A stretch of DNA of 64,000 nucleotides from Tetragonia tetragonoides (lineage: Eukaryota > Streptophyta > Magnoliopsida > Caryophyllales > Aizoaceae): positions 22,357,001-22,421,000 of the forward strand of contig CM076153.1 in NCBI GenBank assembly GCA_038025085.1. Direction: 5' to 3'. The stretch's first letter is position 1, and every line of letters starts with the position of its first letter. Position numbers and translations under genes: made by a program. Positions 36,701 through 46,462 of this stretch are shown here, one piece after another. Below the pieces are notes generated by a model, which saw only the letters and a list, made by a program, of their open reading frames with translations, had not been told where the DNA came from and ran no database searches.

Positions 36701-38029
36701 TCAACTTCACCACATTCATCCTCAGAAAGCTCATTAGATCAACAAAATTAGGGAGTCTCAACCTACATAACACACGAGTGCACTTTTCTTGAAAAGATAG
36801 GCTAAATAAAAATTGACGTATATATAATATAACTGTATTTTTAAACATGTCAAAAATATGATTTAGGATTCTTTAATACATAACAAAAGCATTGAATAGC
36901 ATAATATAGGGTCAAAGATAAGTCATATAGAATGCAAATTGTATGATGACAATCTCTATTTGCATATAATGTATGAAACTACTGTAAGGGCAACTCATGC
37001 TATGTAGTCATTAAATTAAGGCTGTTATGAGAGAGTCAAATAGGAGAAGAGGAGAAGTTTAAAACTGGAGTGTTAAATCTAAAGTATGAAGATGCATTAC
37101 CTTTTTGTTTCTTTGAGGCATTTTATCAAATAGGTGGTGAGCATAAATATAAACTTGGAATCTCTGAGTTAATTTCTTGATTGGAATCATAAAACTTGGT
37201 AGATGAAAAACCTGATCAACAACCAAATAGGCAGAAGCCCCCATATTTCACACACAAGTTGTTTTTTCCTCCTTCGAAGTAGGTGAAAATTAATACACTC
37301 TGTTTTTACATATGAGCAAGCACTTCTTTGCTTTGTCAAATTAAAAGACCAAATTAAGTCCTTGAACCAGAGTTTTTTTTCTCCTTTGTGAAGTAGACAT
37401 GGATAGGTGTGGAACCTTTTATTTCTGAAAGGCTTGCTTTTGTGTAATTACAGGTGGGTAAATGTTATAGAGATTGAAAACCAAATGGGAGAGGTGTCAA
37501 GTTCTTAGTAATTTTACACATGTGTCATTTTTCCAATAACTTTGAAAGATATAGGTGTATTTGCAGGACCACAGAGAAAATTATGGACTTAGTAAGTTTT
37601 CTGTTGAGCAAGAAAAGTTGAATTGGAATAAAAAAATGAACAAGAATCTATATACATACCTGCTGTTGTTATCACGTGATGAAGTTGGAGACAACATGAT
37701 CATCTCCTCCTCCATTTTGGGATATAAATTATTCCACGAGCCACAGATATTGAAGATTTTTTTATGTTGCTGGTAGTTTGAAAAATAGGAAAATTGTAGA
37801 TTTGTAGTGGAGGGAGACTGGAGAAAAGAAGAGAAAGGAGGGAATACACATATTTTTTACCGGGAAACTAGCTGGTCAGTTGGGTAAAGAAGGAAGAAGG
37901 TTAATTAATGATTATCTCTATTTTCAATGGAATCTTGGTTAACAGGCTGAATTGTCCAATAAAGCAAGTGGTTGAAATGGCATTTAATACAGTTTAACGT
38001 GTGCATCAAGTGCACATGATAGATTTGCC
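33779..38029 (-). mobile_element. FAR1-type Mutator-like element inserted in family B LTR
   Basis: Flanked by the 10-mer ATTAAATTAT at 33,769-33,778 and 38,030-38,039. Ends are only loosely inverted: GGCTAACATATGCAC...TACATTAAATATGCC against, reversed, GGCAAATCTATCATGTGCAC...GTATTAAATGCC. LTR-B sequence resumes on both sides. It carries a broken FAR1-related transposase on the minus strand. About 36,720-38,029 has no recognisable gene. Confidence 0.7.
34274..36699 (-). pseudogene. FAR1-related (FRS) transposase-like protein, frameshifted
   Basis: The FAR1 DNA-binding domain is at the start (EAYFFYENFAKRSGFSFRRG, DLCCHREG, RCGCKAVMRI). Next come RVISEQDKQRILLYKEGGLS and the MULE catalytic region: AVAFDTTYKVN, TIITEQDPWMKEAI (catalytic-type Asp), AFCIWHI and GGMTTTGRSESINSFVKRF. 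A degenerate SWIM region follows (NCSYKLYEFWGIVSRHIL, with Ser where the third Cys is expected), then a zinc-knuckle-like CSFCKRVGHNITCP. Single-base frameshifts are visible near 36,285 (between KKSFEIFQK and EWHVTGFVAEHNHD), near 35,790 (before TILFGCALIRNETIPTFRWL) and near 34,800. A short intron about 35,592-35,660 is likely. It is a dead copy of a FAR1/FHY3-family MULE gene rather than a host regulator. Confidence 0.88.
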
Positions 38030-39289
38030 ATTAAATTATATCGTCGTTAATTATGAGAATTAGAAATATATTCTTTACTGTAAATATGAATTATATCGAG
38101 TATGACAAGTTTATGAAGTTTTGTTAATTAATTAGTCCATATGCTAATTTTTGAGCATGTATGGCAATGTTAAAATTCTATTATTATTATTATGATATAA
38201 TATATGTGCTATTTGGAATGGGATATTATTGAGTGCTAATGAGCACCTACTATTATATCTTGATGTTATTTGTGAAAGTGTAATTTTTGGATATCATGAT
38301 TTACTGCCGAAGTGCTGCCGAAATTTCGTTACACATATATGAAGCATGACTATTGTTAATATGCCTTTATGTCATTATCATCGTTATTATTATTCATTAT
38401 CATGAGCATGAAATGAAGTAGTATGTCGTGGTCTCGTTGTACCATCAGGTCAATCAATGCAAGTATGTGAATTGAATTATAAATGAGAATAATACTCCTA
38501 ATGGATCCCTAGGAGTAGTCGAGCTATCGAGACTTATCTAATTGATGTAGTCTAGGGATGCGTGATTCCCAAGTTACTTTTATGGACACCTCGTAGTGTG
38601 TTCGGGACGGATCATTCCCCATTGTTTAATTCTCTACATATAGATTATTATGTTAGAGGTAGTGTGAGTATACACTAGAGTAAGTCCATGGCATGTCTAT
38701 ATCTATCTATGAACAGTATTGCATGTAATTGAATATTGAGTATGCGTGTGCTTGATTGTATGACTACTTGTGCATGCAAATGAATTTCAATGATTCTTCT
38801 AAAACCCAGGTAAGGTTTGCGAAAGTATTTTTACTGGGTATCGATAACGTTTATTCAGTTTGTCTGATTTTTGTTTTCTTTTGTTTCTTCTCTTTCTTCT
38901 GTACCGTGTTTCCGTCACGGAAACCAAAGTGCAGGTGTAGCTGAGTGAGGACGGTTTGCTTGAAGGTTGAATGTGGGTCGTTTCTTTAGAACTGTTGATT
39001 ATTGGTTACTTTGGATATTTGGGATTTTTGGGTTGTGCCCTTGAAGGCAAAGTTGTAATAAAACTTTAATGGACTTAAGACCGCTGGATAGACAACTCTG
39101 ATATTTATGTTTAATTTGTTTAGATGCTTTCTTTGATACCTAGTTTTCCTTTCTACTTAGCATTTACTCCTTAGCGATAAATGTTGCAGTAACCTACCCT
39201 TGGGTCCGTGACGGTTCAGTAGTGTCGAGTCGTGGACAGCGACGTCGATAGTTCCCTGGAAATCGTTGCGAATTCGGGGGTGTTACAAA

Positions 39290-39301
39290 TGGTATCAGAG
39301 C
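39290..39301 (+). other. Primer binding site (tRNA-iMet type) of family B
   Basis: TGGTATCAGAGC begins 2 bp after the LTR end ...GTGTTACA. It is the usual plant gypsy/copia priming sequence, complementary to the 3' end of initiator tRNA-Met. Confidence 0.9.
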
Positions 39302-39479
39302 CCTAGGTTTAAAAGGTCGCATAGGTTTAATAAATGAATTAATAAAGATTAGTTTCATTTTGGGGAAAAATAAAATGTAATTAAAGCCGTTGAGCGTAGT
39401 AGTCCTAGAAGTTAGGATTTACTTGAAATCACTTTAACTGTGATTTAAATGTTCTTATTGTTTGATTGCCCTTTTGTAG

Positions 39480-39910
39480 ATGGCAATTACTCGTTTGACC
39501 GCGATGAAGTTGACTAGAGGTAGAAAACCACGAGCAATGATTGTTGCACCTGAGAACGAGGTGGAGTACGTCGATATTTTCGATAGTGAGCCGACGGGTG
39601 ACGAGGCCGCACCCGAGCCCGAGGTGCACGGCATTGGCGCGCACGAGCTCGAGGTGGACCAACCCGCGCATGATGCTCACGACGATGACATGCCGATTGA
39701 GCCTAACCATGACTTGGAAGTTAACGAGGATCCTGATTCTGAAGAGGAACCTACTGAGTCCGAACCTCAAGCTGACAATGCTCCTGCTGTCGAGCCAAGC
39801 GTTGAGCCTAATTCTGTCGATCTAGAGATGCGATTTGAGTATGGAGCTGGAGTCCCCGATTCACCTAGCATGCCAGATTTACTACTAGCTGGCTTACCCA
39901 ATCTGCTGAT
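39480..39910 (+). pseudogene. Acidic N-terminal frame of family B
   Basis: Begins MAITRLTAMKLTRGRKPRAM about 190 bp after the primer binding site. It becomes extremely acidic and proline-rich (EPTGDEAAPEPEVHG, DPDSEEEPTESEPQADN) with no domain I recognise. It is cut at about 39,907 by the antisense Athila-type LTR. It lies in the position of the gag start but does not resemble capsid. It could be an extra 5' frame or an extended gag N terminus. Confidence 0.5.
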
Positions 39911-40853
39911 AGCCTCGCAAGTGCACGAGTATTATCGAAGTAATATAAAAGATTATCGATCCCACGAGGAATTAATGATTTCAAGTACCGACTTTGTCTC
40001 GATTTTATGCAAGCTAAACCTATCGATTTAATGATGGATTAAAGATAACTAAAGCCAAACTAGAACTAACGCAAGAAATAAAAGCAAACACAAGCACAAT
40101 CGATGACTAAAGCTAGAGTTGGGTTTCACCTAACTATGATGCAAAATGCAATGGATGACATGGATGGATGCAATCAAATGAGCAATGTGTAGAGATGATT
40201 AGGTTAATGTCACTAAGGGCCTCTCTCAAGGTCACCGAAGATGTGCCCTAACCTACTAAACCACCTATTGTCATGGGGTTAAGTCGATAAGAACCCATTA
40301 AGCAAGCCTAATAACATGAATCTCCAAGGGTATTAATCCTACTTTCGTGGCCTAATTCCCTCGTTTGGACAATGGAACCCCTATAACTAACCTACCCCTC
40401 TCGGTTTCTAAGCTAATTACACAAGAAATTAGCCAAACTTTCATTTAGGCATTTCATCGAACACTTGGGGTGTACAAAGCCAAATACACATAATACTCAA
40501 GTAATCACACTAATCTCACATCATCCAAACATTAAACCATCATAGTTGGGCTAATCGCAACTCTAACTAGAGAGTTTAGCCAATAAACATCATGAAATCA
40601 AGCAAAATAAATTTCATAATGACAGTACCCATAATATTCAACAACAAAGATTTAAAATTGCAAGTATTGATAGAAAGAGAGAGGAGAGAGAAAACTTACA
40701 ACCAAATACTAAGGATTAAGGAGTTTGATTAACACAAATTATCAAAGTTTGGACTCACTAATAATACTACTCTCACTATTTGAGAGTTAAAACCCTAGAG
40801 AAATTAGTCTAAGGATGAGATAGGATAGATGGGATCCTGTACAAAAAGGGGGC

Positions 40854-40860
40854 TTTTATA
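40854..40860 (-). promoter_or_regulatory. TATA box of the antisense Athila-type LTR
   Basis: TATAAAA in the minus-strand context TTGGCTATAAAAGCCCCC, just downstream of the ACGGCC inverted repeats. Confidence 0.65.
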
Positions 40861-40887
40861 GCCAAGGGGTCGCGTGCGCGAGGAGGC

Positions 40888-40966
40888 GGAAAACTGGGCG
40901 AAAAACGGCCAAAATAACGAAAAACGGCCTTGGCCGTTTTTCACCCAGCCAGGCCGTTTTTCACCT
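40888..40966. repeat. ACGGCC inverted repeats upstream of the LTR TATA box
   Basis: Four copies of GAAAAACGGCC or its reverse complement. The central pair (40,919-40,929 and 40,932-40,942) forms a perfect 11-bp palindrome with a 2-nt spacer. Confidence 0.85.
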
Positions 40967-41358
40967 TCAGCGTAAAGCTTGCTGAGGTGAAACGGGGTTT
41001 TTTCTTCCCCCATTTTTCTCATGGTTTGGCCATTTTTGCCTTCTGACGCATTTTCAGCAGTCTTGCACTTCGATTTGGCAAAAACGTAAAACACAAAAGT
41101 TGTAGATCTGTTTGTTAGCTTTCCACAGCACTTTAAATCACTTGATGTGGAGCTCATATGAAGATTATATGGACAAAATACTGAAGAAGTGTCCAAACTT
41201 TGTCCTTAGGTCTTCCCATCTTGTAAATGCCCTTGTATCTCTTGAGAGTTGGGTCTAAAATGAGCATATGTGCACACAATACACCAAAAACGTAAAGAGG
41301 AACAAGAGAAACAAAATTCAAGCTAAAAGGACATGGAACACACACTAAATCAAACAAT

Positions 41359-41772
41359 TTGGGGTATAAATCATTACATAATATGAAACAAATTCATGTT
41401 TATCACCTGCATCCTTGGGGAGGTCTCAAGGAGAAGTATGACGATGTGGTACTGAGGAATGGCTACATCAACGATGGGAAGTACGTCAAAGGCAATCGTT
41501 GGGCGCTAACTTTTCAGGGTGTTGGCAATGAACTATGTTTGTCTGAGTTCGAGTGGAAGGTTAATCACGTCCTAGTGCCTGCTCCAAAGGACATATGTGA
41601 GAGCTGCTGGTCAGAGAAGCGCAAAATCGTGGATAACTTTAGAAGACGCTTCATGCCTCAGAAGTTCAGGGGTGACGAGCATCCTTACACGCCATGTAGG
41701 GAAGTGAAGCCAAGGAGGGACGATGATGATGATACGCCTCCCGGATCGAAGCAGAATCCAGTTGCTGTTTAG
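41359..41772 (+). pseudogene. Unrecognised family B frame
   Basis: 138-codon frame reading YHLHPWGGLKEKYDD, GNRWALTFQGVGNELCLSEF and ICESCWSEKRKIVDNFRRRF, ending in a basic/acidic tail RREDDDDTPPG-like. It lies between the nested LTR and the gag frame in the same orientation. It is probably part of the element's own coding capacity, but I recognise no family. Its first codons belong to the nested LTR border. Confidence 0.4.
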
Positions 41773-42440
41773 TTATTTTATTGACTAGAGTTAGTTGTTT
41801 TGTTTAGAAACATTATTCCACTTTTGTGATGATCCTGCATGGTCAAGTTTGATGATGGTGTGTAGTTGCCTAAGCAACAAATATTTTTGACTCTTATTTA
41901 TTTTGCAATCTACCTTATTGCAAAACTATTTCATTTGATTATATGAAAGTCGTTATGATTTGTTTACATCATTGTTGTGTTACATATTTGCATGGTTGAC
42001 TAAAAGCATGAATGCTATCTCTTATCATCGTGACATGATGGGAAATTCATGTCGAAATTATGGAATTTTTTTTGTTGAGCATTATGAACTCTCTTGTGAG
42101 CCAAGTGCTAAAGCATATCGATATGATTAAGTGTGATTATCTATTGCCCTACTAAAATAGTATGGAGTCTCCTTATGTGCATTATGAACATCTTTGTCTA
42201 TTCATGTGAAACCTACATGTCTAAGGTGCATTGTATGCCTATCGAACTATTGTGCATGAGAACTGAGAACAATAAAGCAAGTATGTTGCATAGACCTACG
42301 CTGTAAGGTCGATCATCGAAACTTATGTGCTATATGCTAAATGTCAAGAGAAAGGTTTCAATTACAACCTATTTCTCTCAATTAGACCATAATGGGTCGA
42401 GATGTGCAAGTTGTGTGAATGATGTTCATACCATTACTTT
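41773..42440 (+). other. Family B spacer between frames
   Basis: AT-rich, no coding frame seen. It ends with a pyrimidine-rich TTTTGTATTCTCAG just before gag; that acceptor-like sequence would allow gag expression from a spliced transcript. Confidence 0.4.
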
Positions 42441-42459
42441 TGTATTCTCAGATTCGCGA

Positions 42460-42885
42460 AATGACAACCAACGCCGATAGAATCGCTAGACTTGAAGATG
42501 GTCTGACCGATGTGGTCGAGATCATGGCACGACAAATGGTACGCCAAGAAGCGATGGAATCCGCTCAAGCCTCTGTAGCGCGTAGTTTCCGAGATTTTGA
42601 CGCTCTTAAACCTCCTACGTTCGAAGGTGGTGCCGTTCCAACAAAGCTGGAAACTTGGATCATTGAGTTTGAGAAGTTGTTCCTAGCTACGAGTCGGCTT
42701 AACAACATGAAGATTAGCTCTGCGACGTGCTATCTGAAGGGCGAAGCTAACAAGTGGTGGAACGATGTGCGAACGGACTTGCTTGCAACGCTGAACTATA
42801 ATTTGGATCGTTTTAAGGAATCCATTCGTGCTAGATGTATCATAGTGCTCTACGACACCTTAAACAGCGTGAGTTTGAAGGGTTA
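42460..42885 (+). pseudogene. Family B gag (capsid) N-terminal part
   Basis: Starts MTTNADRIARLEDGLTDVVE with a coiled-coil-like opening. The retrotransposon gag domain follows: FDALKPPTFEGGAVPTKLET, WIIEFEKLF and ATCYLKGEANKWWNDV. The sequence jumps after FKESIRARC into protease-end sequence, so the rest of capsid, the zinc knuckle and most of protease are deleted. Confidence 0.85.
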
Positions 42886-43350
42886 AGCATTTTATGGGAT
42901 ATTGGGAATGGATTTGTTAGCCAAGTATAGGGCTAAGTTAGAGTGCTTTGAACAACGCGTTTCTTTGCGAGGACCTAAAGGTAAGAGGATCACTTACCGA
43001 GGAGTTGTGGTCAAGCCTAAGTTGAAAGTGATGGCGCCTATGAAGGTTAAGGAGTGCGTGACTAAATGTGAAAGATATTAACCTATGTCATGTGGTGGAT
43101 ACGAACCGCGAGACGGAAGCTTCGCAGCCTATTCCTGTAGTTTCTGAGTATGCTGACGTTTTCCCAGACGAGATTCCCGGAATGCCTCCACAACGCATCA
43201 TCGACTTTACGATCGAGCTTGCTCCAGGTTCTGCACCAATTTTGAAAGTACCGTATCGTATGGCACCTGTCGAGATGAAGGAATTGAAAACACAACTAGA
43301 GGATTTGTTACAAAAGGGATACATACGTCCGATTGTATCGCCCAATTGCT
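42886..43350 (+). pseudogene. Family B protease end and start of reverse transcriptase
   Basis: The first part reads GMDLLAKYRAKLECFEQRVS, the C-terminal signature following gypsy protease. The next frame reads VVSEYADVFPDEIPGMPPQR, DFTIELAPGSAPILKVPYRM and LKTQLEDLLQKGYIRPIVSP, the classic start of RT. A stop/frameshift lies near 43,078. RT ends abruptly at the join to LTR-A. Confidence 0.88.
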
Positions 43351-45309
43351 AAAATCTTCACTTGCCCAATTGCTTACTGTATGGATACAAGCTTTAACTA
43401 AATACATTGAGGTCATAACCAATGGAACCACTCAACGTACCAATGACAATTCCCATTCGCATCCTTTGGTGGATGCATTACCAAAGAAGTTTTAACTCTC
43501 AATTAAATTTAATATGGCGATCACATAACAAGTAAATCACATAATCTTGGCATTTCTCAAGTAACACAATATGGTTACAATTTCCGATGGCATTTTACAT
43601 GAAAGGCCATCTAGGCCTTAATTCAAAGCCACCTATCTCAATAGTCAAGGTTCATTTCAACTTATTGAAGTAACATGCTTCTAACATGATTCACATGCTT
43701 ACTAACATGATACAAAGATAGCAATTTCAAGCTATATTCCAATTGAACAATTATTAACATAATTTTCGTTCAATAACCAATAATAAAACATGCATCTCCT
43801 CACATGAATATTAATCCAGTAGACATTGCTACACAAGTGAATTTCCAACATTATACATGCATTCACTAACATATAATTCTATACGAATTATCACAAGGAA
43901 ATAAACATCAATTATCCCTTTTCAAAATACTCACAAGTCCAAATATGAATTCACAATCTTGATCCAATACTAGACAAATGAATACAAATCCCAATAGATA
44001 TGAATTATGACAGAGATTACATAATTCATATAGACATGAATTACCTTTAGCAAAAAGCAATCACAACAACCAATAACGTAAGCTCCTTACGTTCAAGCGC
44101 GGTCAACGGGTCCTAACAAGTCCACAATATAACAATAGTCAATACCTTGACTTCTAAACCACTTTATTAAACTTTAAAGATAATTTAGTACCCTTAATTT
44201 AATTAATTAAGTTGCTGGAATTTTAGTTACTCATGCATGCTTAAAGTTTCCAAAAACCAAATATACATAAACCAATTTAGGAAATTTTCCAAAACCCTAA
44301 ACCAAGTCAACAAGTCAAAACAAGTCAACACCCAAACAACATCACCATAACCACCAGTGGGCCCCACCACCAGTAGACCAGTTGGTGGCTGGCCGCCGGC
44401 GGCAGCCACGGCAGGCGGACGCGACAGCCGCACAGCCGTGCCTACGGTTTCTCTTTCTCTCTTTTTTTTTTTTAAAATCAAATTCACAAAACCCTAATCT
44501 AATTAAATCTATAATTAATAAATTTCCAGATTTGATTAAATTACAAAGATCTAACCTTTTGAACTCAAACTTGATTCAATTTCAATAAAAATCACAAACC
44601 AACCCTAATCATGATGCTATCATGCAAAAGTAATAGAATGTAGCAAACCCTAGGCAAAACTAAATTAGGGTTTACTCATACAAAAATTAGGGTTTATAAA
44701 CTCATACTTGAATTGAATCTAAAAGCTTTTAATAATCAAAGGAACAAATTTAGAACACTTACTTGAAAATTCAAAAGATTAAAACTGAGCAATGAATTGT
44801 TAAAAGTGATGAACTTTCTCCTTCTTTTTGCTCTTGGAATTTTGGACGTGTGAGTGAAGAGGGAGTGCGTTCTTTTTTTTATTTTATTTGGTAAAGAGTC
44901 AGTGAAGTTTCGAAACTGAGTGTATTTAGGAGTCCAAATACACTCCTTCCTTAACTCAACTTATTCTTTCCTAAAAACTCTCTTAACTTCCCTCCACTAA
45001 CCAAATATTTAGGAAACAAAATTTTGAAAAAACAAAAAACTGATTTATTGCCCATGTTTTCGGCTCTTGGCCGTAAATAATGGCCTTGATTAGGCCTTGA
45101 TTATTTTCGGCCAATCCGAAAATAATCAAGCCCAATCCCTTTCTTTTATTTTGGCCCAATTAATTTAATTAAGTCCAAAACCCAAAACCCAAATATTAGT
45201 TAGGCACTTTAAACATTTATGAGCCCAAGTAATTATTTTAAATACGAAATTGCATTTTTCTTTATAATTAATTATTATTCTAAAATGAATAATAATACGG
45301 GGTATTACA

Positions 45310-46462
45310 TTCCTTACCCCTTAAAAGAAGTTTCGTCATCGAAACTTAGGATTACCACCAAAGTGAAGCTAGTTCCAAAAGACGAAGTTTTTCCACCACA
45401 CTTTCAAAGTTCAATACACAACATGTAACTCAAAAGTTTAAAAAGTTTTCCGCAATTTTTCCCAAATAACAAAATAAGTATGATGCAATGCAATGCAATG
45501 AGTTTTCCAGTCTTTGTTTCTTTTCTTCCGTGGATTGTTAAACCCTTCCTCCCTTAAAAAGGTTTCGACCTCGAAACTAAGGTTAAGTACCTTGTTCGAA
45601 CAGTTGAGGATAACGCTTGCGCATATCAGCCTCAGTCTCCCAAGTAGCCTCTTCGACTTTGTGATTTGCCCACAACACTTTCACAAGATTGATCGTAGAC
45701 GCACGAGCTTTGTTCGTTTTCTCGTCTGGGATCCTCACAGGTTTAGTTCGCTCCTCAAGGACTCGAACTGGTTGCTCTTCATAGGTAATGTGTCGTCTAA
45801 CACTACCTTTTCCGGGTTCAGTACATGACTCAGATCATGGTGATATCTCTTGAGTTGTGACACGTGGAACACATTGTGCACTTGCTCCAAATCCATAGGC
45901 ATAGCAAGCCTATAATCGACCTCTCCAATTCGTTCAAGAATCTCATAGGGTCCAATGTATTTTGGGCTAAGCTTCCCTTTACGCCCTAATATCATAACTC
46001 CACGAGTAGGCGATACTTTGAGAAGTACCTTCTCACCAACTTGGAATTCCTCCATTCGTCGATGTTGATCGGCATAGGCTTTTTGTCTATCTTGTGCAGC
46101 TTTCATCTTCTCTCGGACAAGTTTCACTTGATCCACAATCTCTTGGATAAACTCCGGACCCAAAACAAAGGTCTCACCTATGTCGTTCCAACACGTAGGA
46201 GATCGACACTTTCTCCCATACAGTGTATCGTAAGGTGCTCTACCAATGCTCGCATGGTAGCTATTGTTGTAGGAGAACTCAATCAAAGGCAAACTATTCT
46301 CCCAAGATTCCTTCGTCTCTAGAGCACAAGCTCGCAACATGTCCTCCAATGTCTGAATAGTACGCTCCATTTGACCATCTGTCGCAGGATGAAATGCCGT
46401 ACTAAATTTTAACTTCGTACCAAAGGCCTCTTGTAATTTGCCCCAGAAGTTTGACACCAACT
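45310..46462 (-). pseudogene. Family A integrase fragment between LTRs 2 and 3
   Basis: The minus strand reads [51 protein letters not shown] and [20 protein letters not shown]. It then runs into a chromodomain region with frameshifts (near [13 protein letters not shown]) and the 3' terminal segment next to LTR 2. Catalytic Glu is kept (QMER), but everything before SNFWGK, including the second Asp, is missing because LTR 3 is joined at 46,462. Confidence 0.88.

Larger units (their letters stand above)
32539..39287 (+). repeat. Family B 5' LTR, interrupted
   Basis: Spans 32,539-33,778 and 38,040-39,287, about 2.5 kb without the inserted MULE. A CT-rich leader (32,930-33,115) follows the TATA box. 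Confidence 0.8.
39907..41374 (-). mobile_element. Athila-type LTR (apparently solo), antisense, inside family B
   Basis: The minus strand ends ...CGATAATACTCGTGCACTTG CGAGGCTATCA, closely like the 3' end of the Athila LTR at 61,220 (CCCGTGCACTTGCGCGCCTATCA). The LTR starts near TGATTTATACCCC (minus). It contains a TATA box and no coding frame. No Athila primer site, gag or pol adjoins it, so it is a solo LTR or remnant. I found no clear 5-bp target duplication, so its right border is uncertain by several bases. Confidence 0.7.
32539..43350 (+). mobile_element. Family B Ty3/gypsy element, 5' LTR to start of RT; 3' half deleted
   Basis: The LTR starts TGTGATACCCC (32,539) and ends GGGGGTGTTACA (39,287). 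A primer binding site follows, then an acidic N-terminal frame, gag, a protease remnant and the first part of RT. Nested inside are a FAR1-type MULE (in the LTR) and an Athila-type LTR. RT is cut at 43,350 where LTR-A resumes, so the rest of pol and the 3' LTR are lost. Confidence 0.85.
31694..45309 (-). mobile_element. Family A LTR no. 2, split by family B
   Basis: The LTR consists of 31,694-32,538 and 43,351-45,309 (together about 2,804 bp). Both parts match LTR no. 1 collinearly. About 45 bp corresponding to ACCCTCTCTCAACCCTTAGG and following bases are missing at the break. It ends GGGGTATTACA at 45,309. Confidence 0.85.
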
